In this document: piece after piece, positions 26,401 through 39,325 of the stretch
Numbering within the stretch: the first letter of the stretch is position 1
How the letters are laid out: each line of letters opens with the position of its first letter
Position numbers and translations under genes: made by a program
Notes under the pieces: generated by a model
Database searches by the model: none
What the model saw: only the letters and a program-made list of their open reading frames with translations
Told to the model about the DNA's origin: nothing
Source: Clavelina lepadiformis
Lineage: Eukaryota > Chordata > Ascidiacea > Aplousobranchia > Clavelinidae
DNA: 64,000 nucleotides
NCBI RefSeq assembly: GCF_947623445.1
Contig: NC_135246.1
Coordinates: 18,645,856 to 18,709,855 of the forward strand
Direction: 5' to 3'

Positions 26401-29260
26401 GTCTGTCATCCACTGCATGGCGTCGTGGAGTTTGTCAAAGTCCCAACCAGTCGGATAAATTTCTTCTCCGATTAATTTCCGATCGCAGTATGAGTAAGCT
26501 GGTGTGCAAAGAAATAGAAAACATATCATAACCGCAAGTACAGAAAAGGTAACACCATCTTTGGGACGATAACACGAGCAGTTGTGTAATTGTTTATACT
26601 AAGCATCAGATAAACCTGTTGATATATGCACGAGTGACACCAGGTTCTTTATGGTCCGGCAAAGCTTGATAACTGACCGAACGCCGACGGTGTTCATCTT
26701 AAATGCCAATCTGTACACAGTGAGACGATCGGTGAAACTCTTGTTGGTATTTTAGAGAAAAAAAAAAAATTCAAATGCAAAAAGCCTACAAGAGTCAAAT
26801 GGAAATAATGATTGTGTTAAGTTGGTTATACCAGTGTAACACATAATTGGTCACACTGCAGTAAATTTAGTGGTGGTAAATGTAATTTTGTCTTAGAAAG
26901 CATCGAGTCAGCAATAAAATTAATCTCAAACAGGTGAACTTTATAAGCTTTATAAAATAAACGACCTTTGCCCAATATAGCAATCACCAACGCAAATAAC
27001 GTGGTTCAAAAATCAAACACTGAAGTATGACTGCGTAAGCGTTATGATGCTGACCCTGTAAGTGCAAGAGTTTAGTTGACTTACAATTAATTAATTATCA
27101 GTAAAAACATTTTGACGCTAAATTCAATAATAGTTGGCACCATGTAGGCGACATTCTGGTGAATAGCAGCAAACCACAAAATACCCGACTAGCGTTGCAC
27201 CAACTATTCAAAACTCAAGCGATAATCAAAATACATATGAACTGCACTTCAGTTATTTTATCAATATATATACCTATAGATAGTTTTACACAATTATTTC
27301 ACTAATCGGCCATTGATAAAGTTGTCGTAACATCAAAACTCTGCACAAACTGCACAAATATGTGATAAGCCTGTGCAGTAACACAATATGGTAGTTCTAC
27401 CAGAAAATACATTTATTGTCGTTATACACTGTCAATCAAGTCTCTTGCATACTGGGAGTTACGTGAAAACTTCCTTCAACAAATAACCGGATATTATTTT
27501 TAAATCTAATTGTAATTTAAAGGCACTTTTTTTACCATGCAATTAAGGCCGTGTGCAGGCCTAGATCTGACTTTTTTTTTGTAATATCTGTTTAGCATTG
27601 GTAAAACACTAACTCCAATACTAAACATTAGGCAAGAAACTAAACATTATGTATTATGTTAAACAATACCTATATCAAATCTAGCAATCCAGCAATACAA
27701 CATATCCATCATCATACCTTAAATGCTCGTCAAATCGGACGGTAGCGGCGCAGTGCACGAAAATGTTAACTTCTTCCTGCAATAACTTAAGGTTTTCCTC
27801 ACTAAGGTCGAATCCAGTCTTTTCGAAATTACTTGGCAAGGTGACAATTTTTTGCAGAAAATCAGGTTGCTCTTTGCGTAATTTATCAAATACCTACAGA
27901 AAAAAAGGTATACAATACATACATACATTAATATTATTAATTATTAATATTATATATATATTAGTTTAAATGCCTTAAGATATTTCAAATGAAGTCAAAA
28001 ATAAAACAAAAAAACTCTTAACAAACCAATTGACTGTTAGACTGAAACTAGCAATTGACCAAGTGTTGGGGTTCTTAATCAAGGTAAAATTACTCATTAA
28101 TTAAGAATACAGTTACGACAGTTTATCTACATAATACATATGTATTTAAGTCGCATTAACAATCGTAAAAATTCATTTTAAGTGTTGCATTTTCTTGTTA
28201 GGTCAATTAAATATCAACAAATCGCATAAAGGTAAGATAAGGTTAAGAATCATAATCTAATTCATGCAACCAAACGAAATAACATGCAATGCCGACCACT
28301 TACTGGAAGTTTGCCATACTGCTCCATCCTTTCAATTACGGTCAGGTTTCTTTTTTCCCTGACAAAGACCAAAATCTTTTTCACGTTGGGGCATTTTCTC
28401 AGTATTTTCTCAATAACACATTGGCCTAGAAAACCTGTTGCACCGCTGACAGCAACAGTTTTGTCGGCAAAAAATTGCGGTATACTTGGATTGTTGATTT
28501 TATCCTAGACAAAGAAAAAGTCAATTTTACAAATGACAATTGTCCAAATAGCCTACATATGTAGCATGTTTCTAGATCTGGCTAATAACTAAGCATGCTT
28601 ATAAATTCATGACATTATTTCATTTTTACAAGCTTATTCATGTATAATTATATGTCACTCTTTGTACATTTCTAGAATAGGCATCATAAGCAAAAACACA
28701 CAAAGTAAAACTGCCCATTCAACAGATTACAAGGTTACCATACATGATACTGTATTGACTCGATCGTGAGCAATATTTAGTAGGCACTAAAAATTAATAT
28801 AAACCACCCTTAAACACAAGGCACAGTAAGCTTCTGAAACTGAAAAAATTGACGCACACATTCACCATAATCGTATGATCCTACGTGGTTTAGTCTATTT
28901 TGTGAGAAAGGCAAAGAGCTTCTGACAAAGAAAAGAAAATATAAAAAAGAAAATTATGCTGATAAAGTGTACAGTTATCAAAAAAAACAGCGACAGACAA
29001 AAAATGTAAGCCGACATCAAATGTAAGCTGCCCTTAAATGTAATCTGCAAAAATGATGATTCAAAAAAATTTATAAGCTGTTATTTACAATCGATTCAAT
29101 ACATTAGGGCAAACCATTTCTTGCTACAATGAGACCAGCCAAAAAGCCAGTGCTTCTGTATTAATGTGTAGAAAGTAATTCTAATTCTGTGCAATCAGTA
29201 AGATTTAAAGAGAAGGCTACCAACACAATGGAACATACATACCTGATATTGATCTGACAT
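23464..29260 (-). CDS. FAR: Fatty acyl-CoA reductase (FAR1/FAR2-like)
   Basis: Thirteen exons: 29260-29243, 28504-28304, 27893-27718, 26710-26616, 26498-26360, 26249-26126, 25828-25615, 25365-25207, 25065-24984, 24707-24618, 24511-24382, 24030-23903, 23671-23464; all joins keep phase, giving 587 residues. The enzyme reduces fatty acyl-CoA to fatty alcohol with NADPH, feeding ether-lipid and wax synthesis on peroxisomes. The first exon codes only MSDQYQ. The Rossmann GATGFLG follows (residues about 26-32), then [23 protein letters not shown] and the YxxxK catalytic motif in [13 protein letters not shown], with IVRPSIIG. The C-terminal sterile domain carries [12 protein letters not shown] and PAARRRLW, then a hydrophobic tail ([12 protein letters not shown]) that anchors the protein. 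Exon 8 adds a polar stretch ([19 protein letters not shown] and onward) that human FAR1 lacks, which helps explain the greater length. Confidence 0.95.
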
Positions 29261-31364
29261 CCTTGTGATTATGGTTTTCCGTTTGAAGCAAAAAAGCACA
29301 AAGAATCTAACATACCGGTAATTACGGAAGCTTAATTCAGCATTAGAAACTGTTAAAGACAAACAAATTTTTTTAAAATGACATGTAAGCTACATCATAA
29401 CATGCAAAATATCACAATACATATCAAAAAAATACACACAGGACTAGGTACAGTAGGCCAATTCATATTTATTTATGCAATTAGCTGAATACATAAACGA
29501 TAACAGACATTAAACTTGATATAAGTGCACAAAGTCATCCGTTCGTTGTGAGTGAAAAACAATACATTTGAATACCGTCATATACCAAATTAAAAAGGAT
29601 ATACCTTATGATAGCTTTCAACAAGAAACTGTACATGCAAATGCAAAGTTTGGCATGACAGCATCAAGTAGTCAATTTGGTTCTTAAACAATCAATCAGA
29701 ATCAAATTAAAAGTACAGTGAGCACTTAAGTCTGTAAGCGAGTCCAGCGCATTTGTGCATGCCGAACTTTCTACTATGGCCATAGACTGGTGATTCCCAA
29801 CCTAGGGTCAACAAAGTTGGCGCAGGGGTTCGCGAGCAATAGTTAAATCAGAAAACTTTGTCTGCCAAAAATTTATGCCAGCATTAAAACATTAGTTTAC
29901 GTCAACATTAATATCATATAGATCGAAATAGCTAATTCTAAAAATTCACCGGCTACAAAAATGCAGATGTACGGCTCTTTGTTTATCTTATTGTTTCATC
30001 TTGTTGCGCGTGGGATTTCTCACCCAAAAATAATAAAATTTCCAATCTGGCAGATAACCATAATCGGCCAGGGTTGCCATAACATCCTTATTTTGAAGTT
30101 ATGCACCTTAGAAAATATTTTGTCCTTATTTCTAAGAAATGTCCTTATTTTCACTTGCCATTTTCATGGAAGAAAGAAACATTCTTAGTGAAAGGGCAGT
30201 CAAGTCGATCCTACAAGTAAATGTGAACTTAGACAAGACCAGCCGTGAGACAGAGGAACAAATAGTGTCTTTTTTGTATTGTCGTGTCGCATAAATACAT
30301 TCCGTTCAGCAACTTCAGTACCTTTTTAATCTTATTTTGTATTCTGGTTGTCCTTATTTTTGATTCCAGATCGATGACAACACTGCCTATATGCTTATTG
30401 CTCACCAACCAGCAGGCTAGCATATTTCTAAACGAAATTTAACGTGCACAAACTGCACTCTTATACCTAGAGTCAGAGTGCAGGGCAATAACAACTTGAC
30501 AGATATAACACTTACATGTTCATAATGCTGACTACACTAACCAAGCTGACTCGTCTACCAACCGGTAAAAGTCAGTAGTTAAGTGAAATATAAGGGTCAG
30601 TCTATCAAACGAGCGAAGTCAGCAGTCCTACGTTGACGCACGCAAACGGAGTTAACGCTTGCACACAAAAGTATAAGTCAATTTTATACACGATTTTTCA
30701 AAGAACGTTAGTCCTTACGGTTTAAAACTAAGTCGATTCCAGGTCATTAGTTCAACCTGCTAAACAGCATTTTCAAATTTTAGTTTTTATTAAACATGCC
30801 TGACATCTTCCGGTTACCAAGCAGCAATGTGCTTAGAGAATCAAGCTAACGAACATTTTTAGCAAACATTTTGTCGATTGCTTGGTGTATCATGGAAAAC
30901 AAATGAGAATTGTTTCTTTGCTTGCCAAACAATTTAAAAATGTTTTTATTCCTAATAACATTAGAACATTATAAGCATTTAGCGATGAATGTATTTTGAT
31001 AACCCAGTTTTATTTCATGTGCCAGGCACGCTTAGACCTCTGCTGCCAAGCCGACGTATAGGGAGCTTACAATTTACATCATGAAGTGTTTTTATTTATA
31101 AAGACATGGTATAACTAACATTGACCAACGATCATAAAATTCTCCGAAAAATATTATCTTCTTGATTTTGACTTCCTCACACAGGGTGTGAAAAACCGCC
31201 TCAAAAATGGCGTCGGCCGTTGCAACATCTGCCTGACTCGCTGGGGCGTGAGGTCTTTTACTGTAAATCGACACGGAGGATTATAGCAGACAGACTTCTT
31301 TCTACGTCCTTCAGCCAAGCTTTTTATAGCCTACCTGAACTGACCTCAGACGAAAAGCTTTTTT
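29261..31364. other. Intergenic upstream of FAR, left of the tandem duplication
   Basis: About 2.1 kb. Near 29791 the text GATTCCCAACCTAGGGTC followed by GGGGTTCGCGAGCAA resembles a worn hAT end, but no partner end or target duplication was found. A minus frame at 31092-31274 is preceded by TTTACAG and reads KRPHAPASQADVATADAIFE; I do not recognise it. Confidence 0.4.
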
Positions 31365-32321
31365 AAGCTTTCTTACGGTCATTGGCGAATAAAAGTTTTG
31401 TTCGACTAACCTTTACCTACTAATCTCATTTCGTATCTTCGTATTTCACATGACGTTTATTTTTTTATTATACTATGTGGAAGAGCAAAAATATATAAAT
31501 GAAAATTGTTAACCGTAAAACAGGGAGTAAATAAAAACTCCTGAAACAACAATGAACGGAGGAAAATAAAAGATTCTCGAAGACTTGTCGGATGCAAGAA
31601 CAAAAATTATCCCGAGAAGCATCAGTAATGATTAGTAAGACTACTAAACTCCAATACAATGATAGACAATAGGGTTATCACTTAGGTTTGCTTGAAAATT
31701 GTTTGAGTAAAACTTTGTGTTGACAAGATCAAGCAAAGTATTGAAATGTCAGTTCTTCACTGTTGCTTTCCTCAAAGCAAACACAGTTGTTGACCAAAGA
31801 TTTTATTCAATCGTCACACCTGTTTGCTTTATGATGTACTGATGTCATGCGCCACAACCCGCAAGCGATAATACGTCGGTTAAATATCAAAAATTGTAAA
31901 TACAGTACTGTATAGGCCTAGGTTACTCAACCATCTTTCAGGCAACACTTTTAATACGCATTTATAGCTCGCTATATTACATTTTTATAAGTTAATTAAA
32001 CTTATATACAAAAAATAAATCTATGGTTTTCTTACAAAGTTAACAAGGGATAAATACGTCGAATAAGAAAGTAGGCTATTACAAGTATTTATAACAGAGA
32101 AATTAAGGAAAGCAAGAACACGAAATACAAAATGACAATTGTATAATAATAACTTAGCATGCTACATGTCCATAGGCTGCAGCAACCTGTCCGGCAGGCT
32201 ATCAGGACTATTTTTCATATTTCAAAATCTTATCGAAAAGTGTGTAAATTGGTTGTTTTTGTTTTTGTCACTAATGCGTTTTCAGTGTAGCCTAATGCTT
32301 TAATCTATATTTTTTATTGAA

Positions 32322-34112
32322 TCATACGGCGTGCATCCTCACGCCAGGTACAATGCTCCAACAGAGAGCGGGGTTTTGGGCGACTGGGTTCTCCACTAGG
32401 TCAGTTCCAAACGAAGCAACGTCCCTGAACTTGTCATCGATACCTTGTTCTGCAACTTCTTGGTACGACGGCGGAAAATCCATTTCAGTTGCCTAAAGCA
32501 CAGCGTCTGCTTCAGCCTAGGTCTTATCAATTGTTCGATTATTATTTATAGGTTATTTAACCACATCAGACGAGATATGGTTAATATATGAAAGAAAGCG
32601 ATTTTTGCAATGCTTGGCCTATCTTACTTCGACTTTTGTGTTGTTGTAGGCAAAGGTAGGTTCCGGTAAAGAAGTGACTCGATCGATGGGAATCGATTGG
32701 ACCGAAGCGGGTTGTTGTTGATTTCTTCTCGAATATTTAATCTGTCTGTTTCTTTGACACATCCGGTAAAGCCCGCTAATCAAGCAAACTACAACAACCA
32801 AGCCCAGTGAGAGTCCCAGCCAAAAATCTAAGATTAAAATTCCTAAGCTTTATATATACATATAGATATATATCCATTTATGATTCCCGTTTGTCTTATA
32901 AACGTCTCAAATGCATAAAAGCTTTTTTCGCTAAAAAGTTTAATTAACTTGAGAGCTGTAGTGAACTAAAGGCAGCAAAAGTGACCGGCATCACAGTAGC
33001 CTACTACAGGCTTTATAGTACTGAAATACTGGTACTTTTTCAGTCCAAATACTGGTCCTGTCGTCAACTTTGGAAAAAAAGTACAAAACCACTGTACTGA
33101 AATACTTTTTTCAAGCATATTAATCGGTCCCAGAACTCGGTAGGCTACTTTTAAACTGCCTATATTTCAAGGTTTTGAGAAGTGGTTTTCCAAAGGTTCA
33201 CCTTAATTAGACCTCAATGCACATTTTAATGTTTGCTGTTCGTTTTCCGTCTACAAATATCTAATAATATCGCACGAAGTGAGCTAGATCACATATATGT
33301 TTGGCTTAAAGTAACAAACGCGTGGCTAAAATAAGAGAACAATTTGCAATTTTAACAGGATCTGCTATGACAAAGTACACCGGTACAGAGTACCGACAAA
33401 GTACCGAACTACTTTTTTGAAACAATCCTGATACCGACGGTAATTTTTTGCTAAATATGGTTACCGGCGGTACTTTGAAAATATTTAATCCAAAACTTTT
33501 TGTCATCAAATCGATATCTAACTTTAAGCAAACTAACTAAAAAAAGTAGCGAGTTTTTTCACAGCACAACCGGAAACTCTACTTACACCAGCGAATCCAA
33601 ACTGCGGTGTAATAGCAGCACTCTTCGTAATAGCCGTCATCAAAATCACAGCAAAAAGCTATCAATGACCCACTTCTATCTACAGTATAATGTTACACGA
33701 TTAAAAACCAATTAGAAAACAAATGCGCCAAACTTTTATCGTACCTTGGCAGTAGAAGAATTCACCATCGTCACCGCGGCACCTTTCAGAACCCTGAAGG
33801 AAAAGAGAAAAATATCATTGTGTCGTTTTAGCGACCGACTGATACGACACATTTAGCCTATTATCACTGCAGTGCTGTATCGGTGAAAGCCTGACCAAAT
33901 GCACAATGTTTATTTATGAATTAAAAAATACTAAATGTAGCCTATACTTGGCTTGCAGATAAAGCAATTCTGCAAACATAGATAATAATTGTCATTTATT
34001 ATCTATATGGCCAGAAATTATGTGTTTGCTATGGTGAGTTATACTTTACTTTGGCGTGGCTTATAAATACGACAAACAACAGCAGGATTTTTTTCAATAA
34101 ACAGCGACCCAT
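32322..34112 (-). CDS. VOPP1/WBP1-like single-pass PPxY membrane protein, copy A
   Basis: Five exons: 34112-34050, 33793-33745, 33658-33587, 32827-32628, 32492-32322; lengths 63, 49, 72, 200 and 171 nt, phases continuous, 184 residues. A signal peptide (MGRCLLKKILLLFVVFISHA) is followed by a short Cys-rich ectodomain (CRGDDGEFFYC, then FCCDFDDGYYEECCYY), a membrane segment beginning WYFWLGLSLGLVVVVCLISG, a basic stop-transfer stretch (RMCQRNRQIKYSRR) and a cytosolic tail with one WW-domain ligand, DFPPSYQEV. The Cys/Tyr cluster next to W-x-FWL is the VOPP1/WBP1 family pattern; these proteins recruit NEDD4-type ligases or WWOX through PPxY. It is intact despite the neighbouring transposon. A poly(A) signal (32313-32318) follows the stop directly. 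Family assignment is moderate; the gene model is strong because copy B has the same structure. Confidence 0.75.
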
Positions 34113-34825
34113 CCTGGATAAATGTTTCCGATGATGACTGCGTTCCGGCAAAAGAAATAGCCTCCAACAACTAGGCCTACAGCCAAACACAGGAAATTAG
34201 TCAAAAAAAGTTTCTACACCAATCACAATAGATCGAGTCGTGTTTACCTACGTATGAAAGTGAAATTAAAATATGCAACTGCGATTTATTTTCTATTTTT
34301 TCATCAAACCAAAAATCCTGAAATATCTTACACACAAAATAAACTGTCTATGTTTCATGTAATAACTCTGGCACTGGTCATTGTAACCAGGGCCGGATTA
34401 AGGCGGGGGCTGATGGGGCTGCAGCCCCAGGTCCACACCCAAATATAGGCCCACCACTGCACTAAGTCAATGAAACAACTAAGGTAGCCTAGGCTAATAC
34501 AAATATCCCAGCTATTATTGAAAACACAGTCCATGCACTGTAAAACCCAACCTGGTCAGTATGACGCAACAATCGCTTTTTCTCGGCTGTTAGGCAGGAT
34601 TGTTAGTAGCCAAGTCAAGTCAAGTTTATTTCGCAGTAACGCACATAACAATATTGAGCATGCAGGCAGTAGCGAAAGACCACTATAGGGTCATCTAAAT
34701 CTAGCTCGCCTAGAGACTCTAGGCGTAGCTAGAGTAGCTGTTGCTATAGTCTAGGCTAGAGTATAGCAACATATTGTTTTTAGTTGTTTTGTTTTTAGCT
34801 TTGCTAAATTAATTTAAAAATAAAA

Positions 34826-37800
34826 ATGAAGAAGTATAAAAGCGGTTGGGAAAAGGAGAAATCTAGAAGAGAAGCAGAAGCTAAATTGAAAAAATTTGTA
34901 GCAGGTTCAAAAAAAGTGACTGATTTTTTTGATGTTGTAAGCGAACCGAAAAGCAACATTGCAGAAACGACGTCCTGTAGGCCTAATGCAACTGCTTTGC
35001 GACCATCTACTTCGAGTGACTGTATTGCAGAGCCACATATAAATATTGTTTCATCGGAACCAAATTTAAAAACCAAGTCATCTAATGTTGCTGAGGATGA
35101 AACACATGGGGTAAAAGAAACTATTCAACACGACATGGATGTTGGATGCTGGGGAGGAATTTCTGACCAGCTGAGAGATTACTGCTGCCAAATAGGAAGT
35201 TTAGAATTTCAACATCTTGATGCAGATTTTTCAACTTCAGAGACACGTATTACTGGCGATAAACTTAAACGGCGTTGTTCTAAATCGCTATTTTGGCGAG
35301 AACAATTGAACGGCGAAATAGTGAAACGCGAATGGTTGTGCTATTCGCCTTCAACCAAGAAACTTTAGGCTACTACTTTTTTTGCAAACTTTTTGCGTCT
35401 GATTCTGAGAAAATCATGCTGCAGCTGGCATCAGTTGGTTATGGCGACTGAAAACATGCACCACGCGACCTGGCCAGGCACGAATCTTCTAACAAACACT
35501 TAAGTTATCTTTCAACATATTTCTCTCGAAGAGCAAAAAAAGGAAGCATTTGCAAAGATTTGGAAGAGCAAAAAGAATCTGACAGAAAATTTTGGTGCAA
35601 AGTATTAGCTCGAGTTTTAAGCGTGATAAAATTCCTATCATCCAGAGGGCTGGCCTTCCGCGGAAGTAGTGAGAGGGTTGGTTCTCCACAAAACGGTAAC
35701 TTCCTTGGAATTTTGGAGTTGTTGGCAGAATACAATACTTTCCTTGCTGAGCATATTCAAAAGAGAGTGAACAAAGGCAAGGGACACGTTTCGTATTTCT
35801 CATCGACTGTATGTGAGGAATTCATTGACGCAATTGCAACAAAAGTATTACATATTATTATTTCCGAAATAAAACAAGCAAAGTATTATTCAGTGTCCGT
35901 GGACTCAACACCTGACATTGCAAATTTTGACCAGTTAACAATAATTTTTTGGTATGTTTTACCTGATGGTCCCGTGGAACGATTTGTCAAATTTATGCCC
36001 ACCCGTGGACACACTGGTCGCCAATTGGCTGATATACTTTTGGAGTTTATAGAATACAATGGGATCAGTTTGAAAGATCTCCGAGGACAATCTTATGACA
36101 ACGCTGCTAACATGAGCGGAAAATATAAAGGTATGCAAGCTATAATAAAAGAACGCAACCACCAAGCAGAATATATTCCTTGCGTAGCACATTCCTTGAA
36201 TCTTGTGGGAAAATGTGCTGCTGAGTGTTGCCAATCCGCGGTTCGTTTTTTCATGTTTGTTCAAGGACTCTATGTATTCTTTTCAGCTTCAACACACAGG
36301 TGGAATCTTCTTGTTGATGCACTGAAACCACTTAAATGTCCAACAATTAAGCCTTTGTCTGATACACGTTGGGAGGCGCGATATGATGCGCTACATGCAC
36401 TAAGAAAAGGTTACCAAGCGGTTCTTCAAGTCTTGACGGCAATATCTGATGACAATGATGAAACATCAAACTAAAGAAACAGCCAGGGGTTTTGTTTCAT
36501 CGATGAAAAAGCTTGAAACTGGTATTTTAGTCGAGGTATGGTCGTGCATAATGGAACGGTTCCATAAGACGAGTCAGGCTCTGCAGGACAGCAACATGAC
36601 TTTGAATAAGGCAACAAATTTGCTTCAGGGTCTACAGAACTTTATTCAACTTCTCAGACCCCAATTTCAAACATTTGAAGGAAGAGGTCAAGCATTAAGT
36701 GGCTGTCATCATTACACTGAAGAAATTTCAAGAAAGAAAAGAAGAAAAGTAGGGTTGGATAGCGAAGGTGAATCTGAAGACACATCACTTGATCCATCGA
36801 GCAGATTCAAAGTAGACTCATATCTGCCGATCATTGACCAAATTCTTTCGTCTATGAAAACCCGACTAGAAGCTTACGACGGTCTCCAAAGAAAGTTTTC
36901 GTTTCTGATAGAATTGAACACCATGTCTAACTGCAAAATTGAAGCAAGTGCGAAATCGTTACTTCAATATTATCCAGATGATCTGGAGGAGTCATTGCCT
37001 GAGGAGATGATTCCTTTTTCTACACTGATAAAACAACACTATTTCAACAGTGAATGCAAAGAAATTCAGATGTTTAAGTTCATAAATGAAAATGAATTCG
37101 CGCATGCATTCCCTAATGCAGTGGTTCTCAACCGGGGGTCCGCGGACCCCCAAGGGTCCGCGAAACGTTTTCAGGGGGTCCGTGAGAACTTCGAAATTTG
37201 CAACATAAAGTACGAGTTTTTAAAAAGTTTTTGCTATTTATCATTGCTGTTTGGAATAGGCTTGAACATTTGCTTAATTTCCTATTGTGATGGGACAATA
37301 CAAAAGCTTACTGAGATTTATCACCCGCAGGGAAGGCCTATTGTGATGCAATAGATTGCGGATTATACGAGAAGACAGCTGGATACATTGATTTTAAGTT
37401 GCTGGAGATTGCACATAATCGCTTTCTCAGTTTTAGCTTGTTTCTAATATGCAACAGCAAAACTCCCATTAAGTGTATTCGCTTTGAAATAAATAAAAAT
37501 ATCCGCATAGTTTGATGTTATTTTGATTAAATAGCGCAGTTGTGCACCAAGACTATTAAGTAAAACTAAGCAAAGAAACATTTAAGTGCAGTCTCAGAAC
37601 CCTTAGTTTGCTTAAACTTCAGGGGTCCGCCAGCTGCTTTGACAGCACCAAAAGGGGTCCGCCAAGATCAGAAGGTTGAGAACCACTGCCCTAATGTATC
37701 GGTTGTTTTCAAGCTTTGTCTGATGATTTCTAATTGCTCTGGCGAGCGCTAATTTTCAGCACTAAAAAGAGTAAAAAATCATTTGCGTTCGTCTATGAGG

Positions 37801-37919
37801 CAGAAAAGGTTGAATTCCTTAGCTATACTCTGCATCGAAAACGACATTTTGCAAAAAATAGACACCGATGACATTATTAAGAGCTTTGCATTGTCTAAAT
37901 CCAGAAAATGCGTCATTTG
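34826..37919 (+). pseudogene. hAT transposase remnant with DUF4371-like and hAT dimerisation regions
   Basis: The N-terminal part (34826-35368) begins KKYKSGWEKEKSRREAEAK, as in ZMYM1-like hAT transposases, and includes a TTF/BED-like region (LNGEIVKREWLCYSPSTKK). A frame change around 35370-35560 leads to the catalytic part (35560-36474): SVSVDSTPDIANFDQLTIIF, LRGQSYDNAANMSGKYKGMQ and EYIPCVAHSLNLVGK are the DUF4371/RNase-H-like blocks. A further frame change lies near 36470. After the MITE (37119-37688) the C-terminal dimerisation block resumes (FSALKRVKNHLRSSMRQKR, then LAILCIENDI), with an in-frame stop just before it. The protein cannot be made as it stands. Confidence 0.88.
37119..37688. 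mobile_element. Non-autonomous hAT MITE nested in the hAT transposon
   Basis: Terminal inverted repeats CAGTGGTTCTCAACC and GGTTGAGAACCACTG are flanked by the perfect 8-bp duplication CCCTAATG (37111-37118, 37689-37696). Inside the ends are GGGGTCCGC motifs in both orientations. It interrupts the transposase between residues EFAHAFPNA and the dimerisation block. There is no coding capacity. Confidence 0.95.
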
Positions 37920-38869
37920 AATGTGTGCATACAAAGTAAATATATACTTTGTTTATGTATTAATATTTGTTTTTTGTTTCAATTGTGGTTAGCTTTTAGT
38001 ACAACGAATAGAATAAAAAATAGGCCTCTGACTATCATAGAGCCCCAGGCCCATAAAAAGCTTAATCCGGTCCTGATTGTAACTATAAACTAATCCGCAA
38101 GGTCTTAAATAAACTAACCTGGTTAACTTCTCGTTAAGCAGAAGGCTAGGACGTTGATTCGATCGTTAAATTGTCAATCATTAATAATGTGACAGCAGAA
38201 TATACTACGTTGGCTTTTAGATTTCTGACGTCAACAAACCACGTAATTTGATGAACTGGTTTGTTGACTTTGTTTAAACCTTGTTCCAAGCTGGGGGTCG
38301 CGCAAATATCTTTGTACTAAATTAAGAAAGCTGGAAAATATACTGTAATACAATACTGACCGTATTGTCTGAGGGGCATAACAGAAAGCATTCTGATGAG
38401 CACAATGCAATAGGCCTATTTTATTTCATTTTCGAGTTTTGGTTCGACGCAACTTTCCAAACGCTTTCAAGTTGTATGAAGTATGAAGGAAACTATCCAC
38501 AAACATTTCATTAGCTTGTCGCTTCGTTATTGTATAATTTAGGTTTATTTACAATAGTTTTTTTTTATTAATTACGTCATTAAAAGCTCAAAACAACTTT
38601 CCCACATTCACTCTCGTAAACGTTTTACGCTTTACTGTGACCTCTTAATGACTCCTCCTGTTATCTCTAACAACTTTAGCTACATTTACCAGAACAAAAC
38701 GACCTACGGAAACACTACACAATTTTGTGATGTAATAAAATCATGAAAGACAGGCAGTTTTGGCGTAACAAAAGCTTAACTCTGTCACTTTGAGCCGTTT
38801 ATTGCGTCATAAGAATCCTTTCGATTCGCCACAAGACGTCCTTTGCTGTTGAGCGTCGCGCAATCGCCG

Positions 38870-38910
38870 TCAACGCTTAAACGGCTTCATGAGAAAGATG
38901 TCGCCATGGG
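38870..38910 (-). pseudogene. Stub of a RING-SH2 gene: last 13 codons and stop
   Basis: The minus strand reads HGDIFLMKPFKR and stop, matching the end of the RING-SH2 gene in unit B (HGDIFLMKTFKR, stop at 44507-44509). The 3' UTR, including an AATAAA in a shared GCCGTTTATTGCGTCATAAG context, also survives to its left. The rest of the gene is missing because of the 2.9-kb deletion in unit A. Confidence 0.88.
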
Positions 38911-39086
38911 CCAGGTCACAAAACGTACTAGGGAGTGTTTCTTAAGTCTATTGTTGTGTTTCCGTTCTATTATTTTTAAACGGACAGCTCTCGCGTATCG
39001 GTGTCATTGTTTCGCTTGTTTTTATTGGCAAGAATCTGTGAAATTCGATATTCGCTCTACTAGTCATGAAAGCTTTTTTAAGCTTT

Positions 39087-39325
39087 GTACTAAATGATGC
39101 CGTTATTCTTAGCTTTATTTAACGTAAATCATTCACCTGAAATAATAGAATAATAGTAAAACAATAATAGTAGAAAAGCAACACAACCTCACAGCTCAAA
39201 GGATGTTCGTTTGTGACAATACGAACCGTGGAGTAATCTTAGTCTACAACTAAGGAATGCGCGAAGCAGACAAACACAAGTAATCAAGATAAACGAGGCG
39301 AGTTTAACACAGGAATTTTCATTAC
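39087..39325. other. 239-bp insertion at the joint between duplication units
   Basis: The joint text CTTTTTTAAGCTTT is split: AAGCTTT occurs at 39080-39086 and again at 39326-39332, where unit B starts. The 239 bp between have no match elsewhere in the window. This is how an insertion with a 7-bp target duplication would look, but the ends (GTACTAAATG, TTTTCATTAC) are not clearly inverted repeats. Confidence 0.45.

Larger units (their letters stand above)
34388..38075 (+). mobile_element. hAT DNA transposon (ZMYM1-like transposase), 3,688 bp, inactivated
   Basis: The ends are inverted repeats, CAGGGCCGGATTAAG at the left and CTTAATCCGGTCCTG at the right (one mismatch). They are flanked by the perfect 8-bp target duplication ATTGTAAC (34380-34387 and 38076-38083). 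The matching site in unit B (43702-43709) is empty, with a single ATTGTAAC, so the element arrived in unit A after the duplication or was never in the unit copied. A GC-rich palindrome (GGGGCTGCAGCCCC) lies just inside the left end. The transposase is broken and a 570-bp MITE sits in its 3' part. Confidence 0.95.
31365..39086. repeat. Unit A of a tandem segmental duplication
   Basis: Sequence from AAGCTTTCTTACGGTCATTGG at 31365 matches unit B from 39326, with scattered substitutions and small indels through exons, introns and flanks. Correspondence continues (apart from insertions) to GTCGCCATGGG at 38910, then jumps to CCAGGTCACAAAACGTA, which in unit B lies at 47445. Unit A thus lacks what corresponds to 44548-47444. 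It ends at CATGAAAG (39072), followed by CTTTTTTAAGCTTT, the same text that precedes unit A at its left edge; this marks the tandem joint. Confidence 0.9.

Noticed and set aside
29791-30400. hAT-like end (GATTCCCAACC) and a CAGGGTTGCCA motif at 30069
   Set aside because: No matching inverted end and no 8-bp target duplication could be found for either, so no element boundaries are claimed.
33030-33490. Cluster of GGTACTTTTT / AGTACCGG motifs in an intron of the VOPP1/WBP1-like genes
   Set aside because: Present in both units and partly self-complementary, but clear terminal repeats and target duplications are lacking; may be an old decayed MITE.
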